From NCBI RefSeq assembly GCF_016808335.1, contig NC_053149.1:56349922-56413921 (forward strand): a stretch of DNA of 64,000 nt, read 5' to 3'. The stretch is from Panicum virgatum. Its lineage: Eukaryota > Streptophyta > Magnoliopsida > Poales > Poaceae. Below, in pieces: positions 20,175 to 33,000 of this stretch (positions are counted from its first letter, which is position 1; the number at the start of each line of letters is the position of its first letter). The translations under genes and the position numbers were made by a program. The notes under the pieces are model-generated. The model did not search any database. It saw nothing but the letters and a program-made list of their open reading frames with translations, and was not told where the DNA came from.

Positions 20175-22970
20175 TTACAGCCTGACTAACTCGGTGCCGT
20201 CGATGAAGCTGAGCGAGAGGAACGGCTTGGCCTCGTCGTCGGTGAGCTCGTGCGACCACGCCACCCGGCCGGCGTAGCTCGCGCCGGGGCCCGTGCACTT
20301 GTACTGCCCGTAGAACACCGTCCTGCACCAACAGCAACGAACGCGGAGATGTCAAACTTGTGCACCCGACTCGAGCTTTTCACAGATTGCCCAAGAAAAC
20401 TTGTGATCCGAGAACGCCACTGTAGCCATAGCCGCAGAGGCGTAGGACTCTGCTTTTGCCCGTGTGGCTGTGGCGCCACCGGGGGGCCGTGGGAATCGAA
20501 TCTAGAAAGCCGCTACGATCGCGACGAGATCGGGAGGGCCGGCCACCCGTGCGATCGGATGATTCGCCCGGAATGGGAGCAGGTGAGTGCCCCCTTTGTC
20601 CGCGCACAGCTTTATCGATCGTGATCCTACAGGCTACAGCACAGGTCAGTCTACGTACGTGCAAAATAGCTGAGCTCCTTGTTCGCTTTCCATGCCGCAA
20701 AGCAGTAAAAGCCATAGCGCGCCCGCGAGATGAGAGTGGCAAAAAGGCGCCGAGACATGGCGGCGTGGCCGTCGAGCACTAGTGCCCGGCGAGCGGCTAG
20801 CCCCAGATGGCAGTGGCGACCGGTGGGAGGAGAAGGAGATGGTGGGAGGGGAGGCAGGACGGCGAGGACGGATCGGTCGGAGGAGGGCGTACGCACATCT
20901 CGCGGTTGGGGTCGCCCCAGTTGTACCAGCCGCGCGGGATGATGATGTTGTCCATGTAGGTGTAGGCGAAGACGACGCGGGAGAAGGTGCCCCAGGCGCG
21001 GCCGAGGTAGAGCGCGCCGGAGCCCGTCACCCGGCAGTTGACGAACGAGAACCCCGTTTCCTCCAGCGTGCTCTGCCGGTTCTGCGCCGTCAGCGCCCCG
21101 TAGTCCCGCGCGATCGCGTGCACGTGGCAGTCCTGCAACCAGACAACACCCCCATCGACACCCGTTAATCGCTCGTCGAACGGACTTTGGTGGTAGGTGC
21201 GTTGTGCTAATCCGAACAGGCAGCTTGCAGCTCGCGGCGCTGGCAGGTTCAGCAGCAGGCCGCCGCGATGCGGGCACCAGAGCCCGCAGGCCGCAGCACG
21301 TCGCCATCGCCCGCACGCCGGCCCGCCCGTGGGTGTGGGGACGCCGGCCGGTCGCCAGGTCGGGGGCGCCAGCGGACACCGGCAAGAGGCTGCCGCGGGG
21401 CAGACTGACGGCGGGCCAATCGTGCACGGCTTGGACCCGAACAATGGCCGTCTCGGCGGGCAACGTGTTACATTGACCGCTGCGCGAACGAGAGCGTGTG
21501 AGTCCAGAACTAGTACGCTCTTATCTGGTCAGCGCGCACCAAACTCTGGGTATTCCTTTTTCGTCTCGTGCGAATGATTGCGTCAACGTACCATAACCCC
21601 CGAGTGTCAAGGCGCACGAAAAGACTCTAATTAACCTGGCCCGTGCCTCTAGTGGTACCAGTACTTGCTTCCAGCCTTGAGCGGGCGGTGGAAGTTTCAG
21701 ATCACAGATAGTCCTGAACAAGAGCTATCTGATTGGATTGGCATTTTGGGGGAAAATTCAGACTAGCAATACAGCTCTCTTTTGGAGCCTCTGCTCTGTG
21801 TTGAGCTGGCGCGATCCTACAAACATTTCCGTTCTGGCTGGCAAGATAGATAGGCCGTGTGGTCTAGTAGCATCTGGAATCCTGACCTGCACCCCGGTAG
21901 CAGCAGGGAAAAGGACTGGACTGCGGTAGCGTGGCATGTTCTGCAGAGAGGTCGCTGTTGTGGAGGAGGAACGGCGGCGTACCTCGTACAGCGAGAGCGC
22001 GTTGCCGAAGATGAAGTCCACGGAGCCCTCGATGTAGCACTCCTTGTAGTAGTGCCGGCCCGTGTGGTCGTACAGCGTGTCCTGCGCGCCCAGGGACTTG
22101 CACCCCACGAACGCCGCGTTGTCCGCCGACACCCGCAGCGCCACCGCCTGCTTCCCCGTCGCGCCAGGCTTGGGCACCGGCGACGTGTTCTGCGTGCCAT
22201 TCGGTGTCACGCCATGCTAAGTTGCGGGCGGCAGGGACAGAAAATTGCGTAGGACAAAGCAGGCGCAGCAGCGCCCCACGAACTGTGGTAGTGGTTACCT
22301 TGAAAGTGATGTTCCTGGCGAGGAAGTACTGCGCGTTCACGGCGAACGTCGCCGAGTTGAACGTGCCGAGGGGGCGCCCCTTGGGCCCCGTCGGCGAGTC
22401 CGCGGTGTCGCCCCACTGCACGATCGTGCTGTCCGCGCCGGCGCCCTCCAGGGTGATGAACGCGCGCATCGGCGAGATGGTCACCTTCTCCCTGCGATCA
22501 GGCGGCGCGATCGTCACCCCACCTCGGGTTAGCTCCTAAGCTTACGGGGATCATCAGCGCAACGCGGCCAAACCAATGGGGCGTACGTACGTATAGGTGC
22601 CGGCGTTGACCCTGATGACGACGCGGACGAGGTTGATGGCCGGGAGCGAGTCGATGGCGGCCTGGATGGTCGTGAAGTCGCCGAACGCCGGGTTCTTGTC
22701 GACGACGAGCGAGTAGGACGGGAAGGCGCGGGCGAGCGCGTGCTGGAACGTGCTGTGCCGGAGGCCGCCCATGTACCGCACCCACTCCATGAACTGCCGC
22801 TCGATCATCTCCGCCCGCGTCGCGTTCACCGGGAGCGGCGGCGCCGCCGCCGCGCCGCCGGGCCCCGGCCGCAGCCCGCGCGAGTGCCCCGCCACCCCGC
22901 ACGCCGGCGCGAGGAGCGCCACGGCCGCCACGGCAATGCAGGCCAAGAATCGTGCGCGCGGCGTGGCCAT
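20175..22970 (-). CDS. Pectin methylesterase without PRO domain, 5 exons
   Basis: Exons 22970-22591, 22491-22299, 22189-21983, 21132-20897 and 20322-20175 join in frame to 387 residues. The enzyme removes methyl esters from cell-wall homogalacturonan in the apoplast. An N-terminal hydrophobic segment ([14 protein letters not shown]) is a secretion signal. All hallmark motifs are present: GTYTEK, QAVAL, GAQDTL with the catalytic acid-base Asp, the nucleophile Asp in [11 protein letters not shown], and the substrate-binding Arg in [11 protein letters not shown]. There is no PMEI-like PRO region, so it is a type II (PRO-less) PME related to the PME53 group. All introns are GT-AG. No lesions seen. 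The nearest neighbour upstream in genomic order is the MULE, which ends about 250 bp past the stop codon. Confidence 0.93.
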
Positions 22971-25732
22971 TGCGGTGCCGCCGACGTTGCCACGGCCGGC
23001 CCGGGCGTCGCGGCGAGCGGGGAAGCTGGAGGGGCGGCGTGGCAGGTTCGGTGAGGTCTGAGGTGGGGAGGCCGAAAGCCTTGGGGGGAGAATTTAAGGG
23101 TATGGGGAAGATACGATCGATCACGGGCATGAAAGAGAACAGAAAAGGGAAGGAATGGAGGAGTGGCGCAAGTCGAGCAAAGTCACCACGGGTTCACGAG
23201 CTCGGAGCTGCGGTTAGTAAGCTGGTGTGGCCTGTGGCGCGTGGCGCCGCGCACCGCCCAAGCGCAGGGCGTACGCGCCATGCATGTGTTCGTTGCAGTT
23301 CCTCGTGGCGTTGGCGTCTAGAGCCGAGCCCGGCCTTCCAGGGTGATGGCGACTTCTGCGCGCAGAGCGTCAGAGCGAGGGCACGAGAATTGTTAGCTAG
23401 CGGCCTGCCCCTCTAATAGGAATTTGCTTGGAGAGAGCAGATAAGGTCCCTCTTTGGATTTGGTGTATGTTCGTTTCGGTCTGATTTGTTTGTCATTATC
23501 GTGGGTATCTGTGTGTTTGTGTTTTGGTTGGAACAGTACACTTCTAAAATTTCTTTCTTGTTTTATTATGACGTTATTAGTACTGCATGCGTGAAGATAT
23601 GTAGAAGGCAAATTGCATCAGCGTCACATTTGGTTGCTAGAGACAAATGCATGGTCATTTGTCATACTAGTGGACGTGTTTGAAAAAGATTATTTGAAAA
23701 TAATTTTATTACATCAACAACTACTAAAACATTAGCTTCTTTATATACTTTTTATTGGATGGAAATTCGATTATAGACAATATATATATCTGCACATGGA
23801 GTTCCATGTAGTATCGCCCCTCGTATGAATAGCTTATTGGTGATGGTGATGAGTACACCGGCGGAGGAGCACTCCATAGAGACGATGGAGATTCAAGCAC
23901 CCATGGCGATTCCAAAATGATGGATATGGAAAGTGTACCATAGAACCTTTAAAAACAATGTACATAGAAAATGCACCATTATACTTTTAAAAATGATCAT
24001 GAAAAGTGCACCATAGAAAAAATATAAATAGAAAGTTCATCATAGGCTATTACCATCAATTCCCTTCCCTTGTTTGATGTTTTCCCAAATAATAGGCAAT
24101 TCTCTGACCTTCTCTAATTTAATTTCAAAATAATAGGCAAGTCTCCCACCTCATTTGATTTCTTTCCAAAATGGTAGGAAATTCTCTCATTTTATTTAAT
24201 TTCTTTCCAAAATAATATGCAATTAGCATCGATTAACCCTAAGATAAAGGGAGCAGGGAGGGGATGCTTGGGCCAGGTGGAGGGGTTGCGGTGGGACCGA
24301 TGGGTAAGTTTATAGGTGAAAAAAAGTTAGACTTTTTGGACAGATTCATTCTCTAAAGTGTGGTTTTGAGGCTTTCTCTAAACTTTGATATCCTTTAGCC
24401 TTGACAAGTGGGTCCTCTGTGAGGAGAGAGGTAGGCCTAATTTTGGTGAGAAATATTTTAAATTCTTTCATCCTATATACTATATATAGATATATAGACT
24501 TAGAGAGATATCAAGAAGTACCAAAATTGCAACTTGAACCTCATCCTGAGCTCAATTGTACCCCTAAAATAGTCAGTGATACGTTTTCAAGAATAGTAGT
24601 AGGGACAAAATGAACAAATCAGCATGAAACGGATGCAGTTTGTCCACAGAAATCTTACATGTCACATGAGACAATTCAGTTTGCCCTGAAACATTAATAG
24701 GCACAATATTCTGTGATGTAAACCATTTCACTAGTACAACTTAATTGTATCTCTAAGCAAGCTATTCCATGATTCACTGCCAATATTTTATCGAGAAACT
24801 AAGAGAAGTTTATATGTCGATCTATCAATATTTGCTTAGTCGTATTCCTTTTGAAAGGCGTCTTACGTTTCTTCCTCAATAAACATTAGTCACATCTTTT
24901 TTTTGTCCATTGCATCTACATAAACTCTATCAAAGTAACCAAAATTAACGATCAAATATTAAAACAGACATTTCACATTCTTATGTACTATTCACACATG
25001 ATAATTTGACAATTAATTTGGTAAATATTATTTGCACTATCAATATCTATAAGCTAATAATCCTTTCAGAAAAATAAAAATAAAAATAAAAATAAAAAGC
25101 TAAGAGCATCTCCAGCGTGCACTCCTTACGTTCTTCCAAGTCAACATTTCCACCTTTTCCTATGATGCACATGGACACACCTACAGTGTCTTAGCACCTC
25201 ATTTCATGAAACACATGCAGAAATGGACCTGTAGCTCCCTTTGTAAATTGTAGTGCGTCCAGCGCGTCGATCTGTCGCGGTGTTCGTTCTGCCGCCGCCA
25301 CCCGACACCCGCGACCGCGACTCCGTGAGTCCTCCGGGCTAAGCACCGAAATGTCGCGGTCTCCGGGGAAGCGCCGGCGCCGGCCAGCCTCGCTGCTGGC
25401 AGCAATGCCTCGGCGGCTGCTTCTGCGACCGCGGCCGCGGTATCGGCCAAGCGCCGCCTGGCTTTACAGGTTGTGTGGCAGTGGCAGGAAGCCCAAAGGC
25501 CTGGGGGCTGGGACAACGGACAACGGACAACGGCGCCGCGTCCGCGCCCACACGCCACATGTGTTTTATTTTCTAGCCGCCTAGCTAGGCACGGCGCTCA
25601 GTCATGCATCCGCGATCGAGTTCTCTGCAGTGGACAGACGATGCTGTAGTCGTGTCAAGCATGCAGGATCAAGATATCTTCATGCAGATTGATGGCATGG
25701 CAGTCTGGGCTGTGTGCTTGCGAGGACCTTAA
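22971..25732. other. Intergenic: PME promoter then no recognisable gene
   Basis: The first few hundred bases are GC-rich and presumably the PME promoter. The rest is AT-rich with short frames only. A simple (AAAAAT)n-type repeat lies around 25070-25098, followed by AAGAGCATCTCCAGC, a phrase common at ends of grass MITEs, but no matching second end was found. Confidence 0.5.
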
Positions 25733-25810
25733 TGTCACCTAGAGGAGGGGTGAATAGGCGAACCTACAAATTTTTATTCAAATGCAGCAGATAAAATTGG
25801 CTGTCTGCCA

Positions 25811-25912
25811 AACCCGGAACTTCCAGGTTTCAAATCCGGAACTTCCGGATTTGAGCAGGACAGTGGGTGAACTCGGAACTTCCGGGTTTGTCAATCCGGA
25901 ATTTCCGAGTTC
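25811..25912. repeat. Cluster of four CCGGAACTTCCGG palindromes
   Basis: Four imperfect to perfect palindromes with about 20-bp cores at 25811-25830, 25832-25852, 25870-25889 and 25893-25912. The second is a perfect palindrome with half-site AAATCCGGAA around a central C. A second cluster lies at 26625-26745. Confidence 0.75.
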
Positions 25913-26624
25913 ACTCAGAACAGAGTGAACACAATAAAAGTAGTGCTAGTAAATGAATACAAATTCAAACCCCATTTGTAGAGTCTGCTCAGTGAAGTTC
26001 CTTGAATAAGTTCACACAGATTCTGCACACACAAAACAATAAACTCTCCAAGACACAAGTGTCTAATGTAGAGCTCCTCAAATCCACAAAACAAATATAA
26101 ATGAATGAACACAAGGATTTGTTTTACCGAAGTTCAGATTCACCCCGTGCACCCACGTGTGAATCCTAGTCTCCGTTGAGGAAGCTTATAATGACCACAA
26201 AGTCAAGCTATCTCCTCCTTCCACTATATGACCATGCGCCCTCGTGGCACAAGATCGGTGCTGCAACAAACTTGCCGCTGCTCACCACACTCTTGGGAGC
26301 TAGCCGGCGATGCCTAGCCATTTAGGAGGCTTTACCTCCAAGAGTAACAAATGCGAATCACACAAATCACGGCTAAGCTCAAATGCTCAAGGTTTGCTGT
26401 GCTCTTTAGTGCTCTCAAGCTTTCACTCTCTCAACCCAACTCAAGGATATTCTCTAATCACACAATCTCACAAAGAGAGGTTGGGGAGAGCTCAACTATG
26501 GCTACCAAGTTTCTTGAGACGACCAGCAATCAACAGAATAGAGCCTGAAATAGCAGCCCACCAAGGAGGGAGCTAAGAGGTATAAATAGCCGGCACAACA
26601 AAACTAGCCGTTATGTGACAGTTA

Positions 26625-26745
26625 GAACCCGGAACTTTCGGATCCTATAACCCCGGAATCTCCGAGTTTTCAAACCAACTAGCCGTTAGTGCCACGTGTG
26701 ACAAATCCGGAACTTCCGGATTCCAAATCCGAAACTTCCGGATTT
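26625..26745. repeat. Second cluster of four CCGGAACTTCCGG palindromes
   Basis: Copies near 26625, 26650, 26703 and 26724 in the same non-coding repeat, with one or two mismatches from the consensus. They are close-spaced pairs as in the first cluster. Confidence 0.7.
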
Positions 26746-27938
26746 GCCCTGGTAGCAAAGCTAAAATGTGCACGTGAGGCTTATTGTGTCTCTCACAACT
26801 CACTTAGGTTACTTGAGCACTGAGACTAAACCAAAGACCATTTTGATACATCCATCTTGATAGTACGGCATACCTAAATTCAAGATCAAAGATAAATTAC
26901 ATTTCAACTTCTTGAGTTTCTCATTTTTCATCTTATGCCGTGTGTTAATCAATCACAATTTGAGGATTGCATCCAACTTAGCTTCTTTACTTTGAGCACA
27001 TCTTACTTGAGCTAGTGACCTTGAACCTTTATCCTTGAATGAAATCCACTTCTAGTTCAAGTCACCGTCTTCACAATAAGATTCTAGAAAGATTGATACT
27101 TGCCAACATGAACATCACACATGACCAAGATTCTTCAAGTTGAACCCAAAGGACATTTCGTCACCCTAGCATTGGTTCCTCGGCACAATCACAATTGCCC
27201 TTCTCCAAGCTTAGTACCTAGAAACTCATTTCTGAATTCCAACTCTTCATCCTTGCATCATATATAGCTTCACATAGCCTTGTATCACATTTAACTCACA
27301 ATGAAATCCATTTTGATTCACAAGCTATTTTTCTTCTTCTAATGAATGACATTTGTCAACATGAAATTTTCTATGTCTCTTAGAATTCTTGGACTTGATC
27401 ATTATCGGTTTCCTTGTTCATGTCAATCCTTTACTTACATAGCCTCTAGAAACTCGTCTTTCGATCACATCCATTTATTCTAAGAGCCCTCTTGAGCTCA
27501 CATTGATTTTGCCATTATAGTGAAAACCATTTCTTTCATACTTGCTTGATCATCAAATATCACATGCAATTCTTATGACAAGTTTTCTAATATATGAGAC
27601 TATGCATAAGCATACTTGTCTCATTCATAAACCTTGACTTGTTATTTTGAGTACCACATACTTCAACAAGCTTCATTTAGATATGGGAGTAAATTCTTCA
27701 TCAATAACACATGTCCCAATTCACACAATACTCATTGCTTGTTATCATTCTCATACTAGATCATGTCGTGGCATTCATCTTGTCATATGAGTTTTGTCTT
27801 GAAAATTGATACATTTCATCGCATATATAACAAATATGATAATCAATTCCTGCTCATATACTTAACAAGATGGTTAGTTCTTTAATCGTTGTGTCAATTA
27901 ATCCACCAAAACACACTAGGGGCCTAGATGCACTTTCA

Positions 27939-29264
27939 GTGCTACAGTTCGAATATCATTATAGAGCCCGCCTTGCTTCGATGCTTCGCTCACCAAACGT
28001 ACCCGATTGTTCAGTAATCGCCGGTTTAATGTGGCGTTTGATTTGCCGCCACAAATATTTTCTTCGTGCTCCGTACCTTTTTTTTTAGTTGGACAGTGAT
28101 TTGGATCTCTGAATGAAGAACTTCTTTTTTCCCCCTTTACTAAGCACTTGCTAATGATCTGTCTCATCTTCTTGCCTTATGTTTGTACTTGCATTACTTT
28201 GCAAACGACCAGGACAGTAGTCTCCGTCCATTCGTGACGCAGACGCAGTTTTGTGGTGGTGGTGGTGATGGTGATGGCGATGGCTGCTCGTACAGCATCA
28301 GGATCGCAGGATCGGCGCGGTCCACCAGAGCAAAGCAACGGGATGCTAGATAGATCACCGGCTTGGCAGCTTGCATGCAGTCACTCGCGTTCCGGCAAGA
28401 GACCAGAAGCGGCCGATCCGTGCCATGGTGGATTCGGTGGGGGTGCCGATCGATCGGTTGCGTTCTTCCTCGCGTCATCGACGAGCCAGGTCGAGACGAT
28501 CATTAGCATAATCAAAGCCGCCGCCCTGGCCTCCGTCACCAACCAACCTCTTGTCAGTTTGCGCCGCCGCCGCTGGGCTCATGCACTGGAGTGGTGGTGT
28601 GCACTGTGCACGGCAGCATCAGGGTGATGAGGGGTGCAAGCAATTTCAGTGTAACGTCAGCCGGTTGCTTTTCTGAATGGTAGCGTTTGCATGTGTTGCG
28701 TGTCAGCGTGTCAGGGGAAAGTGCTGAAACCGATGGCTCCCAGGCTCCAGCAGAGGAAGTCGAACGTAAATGGGCCATGAATGAATGATGAATGGCGTTT
28801 TAATCTTTTGTCCCCTTTCGTTTCCAGTAGTTTGCGTTTGCCTTGCTAGCCACTCAGCCAGAGAGGCCACATGAAATGAACGAATGAGTGAACAAAAACC
28901 ATGTTCTTTAGAGCAGTTGTTTCTTCTTAAGTTTAATTAGGTCTTTATATATTCCTTGTCTCGGTGCACATACCCCACACGATCAATTGATCAAAGATTC
29001 AAAGGATTTGGTATCTCCTAAAATGTCATCATATAGGATCATCTGATCATCTCTTTGATGTTTTCCAGAACAATCAGACAATCTGATGCCACTTCTAATC
29101 TCTGGATGCTGCAATCTTCAGCGAGACCCAATTCCTCATTACATGCAAACTCCTCCAAATTAAGGAATCTGGATCAGTGACCATACATAAATCACCATGG
29201 GAGACGCTGTAACAAAATGGTACTAAGTACTGCCAACGACAGAGCCGAAGACTAAGGCCTCGCT
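27939..29264. other. Intergenic, no recognisable gene
   Basis: Contains a short (GGT)n/(GAT)n tract at about 28253-28280 and overlapping open frames on both strands between 28190 and 28780 that match no family I know. Nothing else is supported. Confidence 0.45.
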
Positions 29265-29585
29265 CCAGGACTTTTTTCAAAAGTCTCTATCACATCAAAA
29301 GGAATCTTACTATTTTATAGTATTAAATAAAATCTGTTTATAAATGTTTTTTGACAGCTGAGTGTTTTTTCGCGAGACGAATCTAATGAGCCTAATTAAT
29401 TCATAATTTGCTACAGTGATGCTACAGTAACCATTCGCTAATTATAGATTAAGATAGCTCATTAGATTCGTCTCGCAGTTTAGCCCCAGGATTCTGCAGT
29501 TAGTTTTATAATTAATATTTATTTAATACTTCTAAATACTAAAAAGTTTCAGAGACTTAAAAAAAATCTGAACCAAACAACCCCT
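29265..29585. repeat. Second copy of the 2583-2917 MITE
   Basis: Shares the internal inverted repeat GCGAGACGAATCTAATGAG and the whole core with the copy in the IQD intron. The right end reads ACCAAACAACCCC and the left end is less complete. Located about 430 bp upstream of the AMP1-like start codon, so it may lie in that promoter. Confidence 0.75.
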
Positions 29586-30015
29586 AAATCTAAATGCTCC
29601 CGGGAGAAAGGCCTGGCCCGAGATGCATGGAACCTGGAAGCCCTAGAAAAAGGAAGTGTCCACCTACCCTCGAAAAGAAGAAATAAAAAAAAGCCCAGTC
29701 CTCCACGTCCTCATCCACTCGACTAGACCCACGCACCATAAACAACGCGACAACATCCGATACGGCGAACGGCGGCCAACGCTGGTCCCACCACCATCCC
29801 CAACGACAGAGCAAGCACGAAAACGCCCGCGCGCCCCCACGTTGTCAGCGACACATCCGGCTTCTCCCCCCCGTGCGGCCGGCCCTGCCCGTCTCGGCGT
29901 CTCCTCCGCTTCACTCGTAACTGCAGCCTCCGCCGCACACCGCCGCCCGCTCCCCGGCTGCTGATCCTGATCTCACGCCGCCACCCCGCGTAGCCGGCTT
30001 CCCTGAGGCGGCGCC

Positions 30016-33000
30016 ATGCCTCCCCTGAACGGGACCGACGAGCCCTCGGTGCGGGGCCCGCTCCTCCCGCCCCCAGCTCCGCGCCGCGCGGCCGCGAGGC
30101 TCCACACGCTCCCGCTCATCGTCGCGGCCGCCTTCGTCGCCTCGTTCCACCTGCTCTTCCTCACGCCGGGCCCCTCCTATTACCAGTCCCTCTTCCTCTC
30201 GCTCGGCTCCAACGACACCGCCGCGGCGCAACTCCGCGCGCTCACCCAGCGCCCGCACGTCGCCGGCACCCGGGCCAACTCCCTCACCGCCGCCTACGTG
30301 CGCGACGCACTCTCCTCCCACTCCTTCCCTACCCGCCTCACTCCCTACTCCGTCCTCCTCTCCTACCCCGCGCGCCGCTCGCTCTCCCTCTCCGCGCCGG
30401 ACCGCGGCACCATTCACTTCGCTCTGGAGCAGGAAACCTACCCCGGGGACCCCTACGCCGCGGTCTCCGCGGAGGCCGTCCCCACCTTCCTTGCCTACGC
30501 GGCCTCCGGCTCGGTCACGGCCGAGGCCGTCTACGCCAACTACGGCCGGGCGGAGGACTTCGCCTACCTCGCCGCCCGCAGCGTCAACGTCACCGGGAAG
30601 GTCGCCGTCGCGCGCTACGGCAAGGTGTTCCGCGGTGACATCGTCCGGAACGCGCGCGACGCCGGCGCGGCCGCAGCGGTGATATACACCGACGCCAAGG
30701 ACTACGCGGCGGGGAAGGCCTTCCCGGACGGGCCGTGGATGCCGCCGACCGGCGTGCAGGTGGGTAGCACGTTCAAGGGGGTCGGGGACCCCACAACGCC
30801 GATGTGGGCGTCGTCGGAACTCGGAAGGGTGCCAGCGCTTAAGCATCGCGGAGGCGATGGCCTCCGACGACATGCCGGGGATACCAGCGCTGCCGGTGTC
30901 GGGAATGGACGGGGAGGCCATACTACGGCTCATTGGCGGCGATGTGGCGCCCGAGGATTGGCAAGGAGGCGCCGCAGCGCCGGCTTACCGGCTTGGGCCC
31001 GGACCAGCAGTGCTCAACCTGACCTACGTAGTAAGTTGCTCTGTTTCTCTACATGAGCGAAATGACAGGGAAGAACTTTTTTTTGATAGTTATGATTGAC
31101 GCCTGTTTGCCTTCTTTTCAGGGGAATGAGACAATGGCTACAATTCAGAATGTTATTTCGGTGATTGAAGGGAAAGAAGAACCTGAACGGTACTATCAAT
31201 GTCCCCAAAGTCCCAAACCACCAACCGTTGCCTGTTAAAATTTAACTGTATGACAGATTTGGAATTGAACTTTAGCAAATGAGCTTCATTTTCATTTCGT
31301 CATATGACTACTCATTTACAGAATTTCAGACCCCAATCCTAAAACAGTCTCCAGAAACCTTTTTGGATTAGATTCTGAAAGGATCACATATCATGTATGA
31401 TATTTCAAGTTACTTAGCTGCTCATCGATTTAATCGTTTGAAAGTAAAAAAAAATCAGCACAAATTCAGTGAAATAAACATTGTGAAACATATATACAGG
31501 TATGTAATCCTTGGGAATCATCGTGATGCATGGACATTTGGGGGAGTTGATCCAAATAGTGGGACAGCAGCCTTGCTTGAGGTATGCCATATTTGGCTAT
31601 CCAATCTTATATCCAATTATCATTTGCTTGATCTCTTGCATCATTAACTTTCATTAGATGTAGCTAGCTCAACGGTTGTCTAAGCTTCAAAAGAAGGGCT
31701 GGAGGCCTCGGCGAACCATCATCTTGTGCAACTGGGATGCCGAAGAGTATGCATTGGTCTCTCTCTCGACTCACTCAGTTAACTGCCATGAAGCAATTCA
31801 CATGTTCTGTTGATGCTATTTTCTTTGGGCAAAATGCAGATAGGATCCACCGAATGGGTTGAGGAGAACAGAGCAATGATAACTTCAAGGACTGTTGCTT
31901 ACCTGAATGTTGATTCTGCGGTGTATGGTCGTGGATTTTCCGCATCAGCAACTCCTCAACTTGATGAATTGCTTAAAGAAGCTAGTAAACAGGTATACTA
32001 ATTTGAAAGAAATATAGCAAAAAATTTACAGTTAGTAGAAAAGATTTAACTTATCATGAGACAAATAAAAGTATGACTAGTTTTGTTGCATGGATCCTGT
32101 GGTTATGCCAAGGTTACAGTCCGATAGCTGATGTACAATCAGAGAAAAATATATTTTAATTTTGGCATGTGTTTGAATTTGTTTTGCTATTACTCCTGAC
32201 TGCGATATAATTGTTTTTCTTTGGTAATATGATTGTAGTTAGTACGAATATCTGCTATCTATGATCAGAGATCAAATGGTGATTGTCTTACCAATCAGTT
32301 ATCCTGACTCAAAATATTCTTGTTTTCATTATTACCGAGGAAGGTACAAAATCCGGATAACAGAACTGAGAGTCTGTATGACTTGTGGATAGCTTCTAAC
32401 ACCTCTCCCTTGGTAAGCAGTTAACCATATCGCTGCTGCTTTTTAACCCCTATGCAACCTTTGTTCTTTCAGTATTTTGAGTAGTTAGCATGTAAAGGAA
32501 AAATGTTATAAATCGTGTAGACATAGTTTTGTTTCCTCTTTGTTCCAAGTTCAGGTATGTGTTGCTTTTACTGCATTATACACAAACCAAAGATTTTTTA
32601 TGACTTTTAAGATTTCTTATGGCACACGTGTGTATTAAGATCGGAAGATTAGGTGGTGGAGGGTCCGATTATTCTGCATTTGTTCAACACATTGGTATTC
32701 CCTCAGCAGACATGTCTATTGGGTCAGGTTTGTCCTACTTTTGTTGTACACTTGCTTTCATTAATTCCCGGCCTTGAAATGGTCTGCTTACTCTGCTATA
32801 CTGTTATTTAAATTCCTCCTTGATTGTTACTATTACCTCTATTCCTCAATGTTTGTGGACCGGACATACCTAAGACTGAACTTACATCGTGAAATGGAGG
32901 GGGTAGTTTTGTTAGATTGAATCAAATAAAAGAACTTTAGTAGGACACCCTGTCTTTTGTCATAAAATTCTGAACCTTTTTTTTTTCTCAAACACACAAG

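Larger units (their letters stand above)
25733..27938. mobile_element. 2.2-kb non-coding repeat, TG...CA ends, probable LTR-type element
   Basis: Begins TGTCACCTAGAGGAGGGGTGAATAGG and ends GGGGCCTAGATGCACTTTCA; I recognise both end phrases as recurring pairs in grass repeats. Termini of the TG...CA form suggest a long LTR or solo LTR, with its own 5' end probably on the minus strand. No coding region is convincing. No target-site duplication was found at these boundaries, so superfamily and exact limits are uncertain. It carries two clusters of CCGGAACTTCCGG-type palindromes. Confidence 0.6.
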
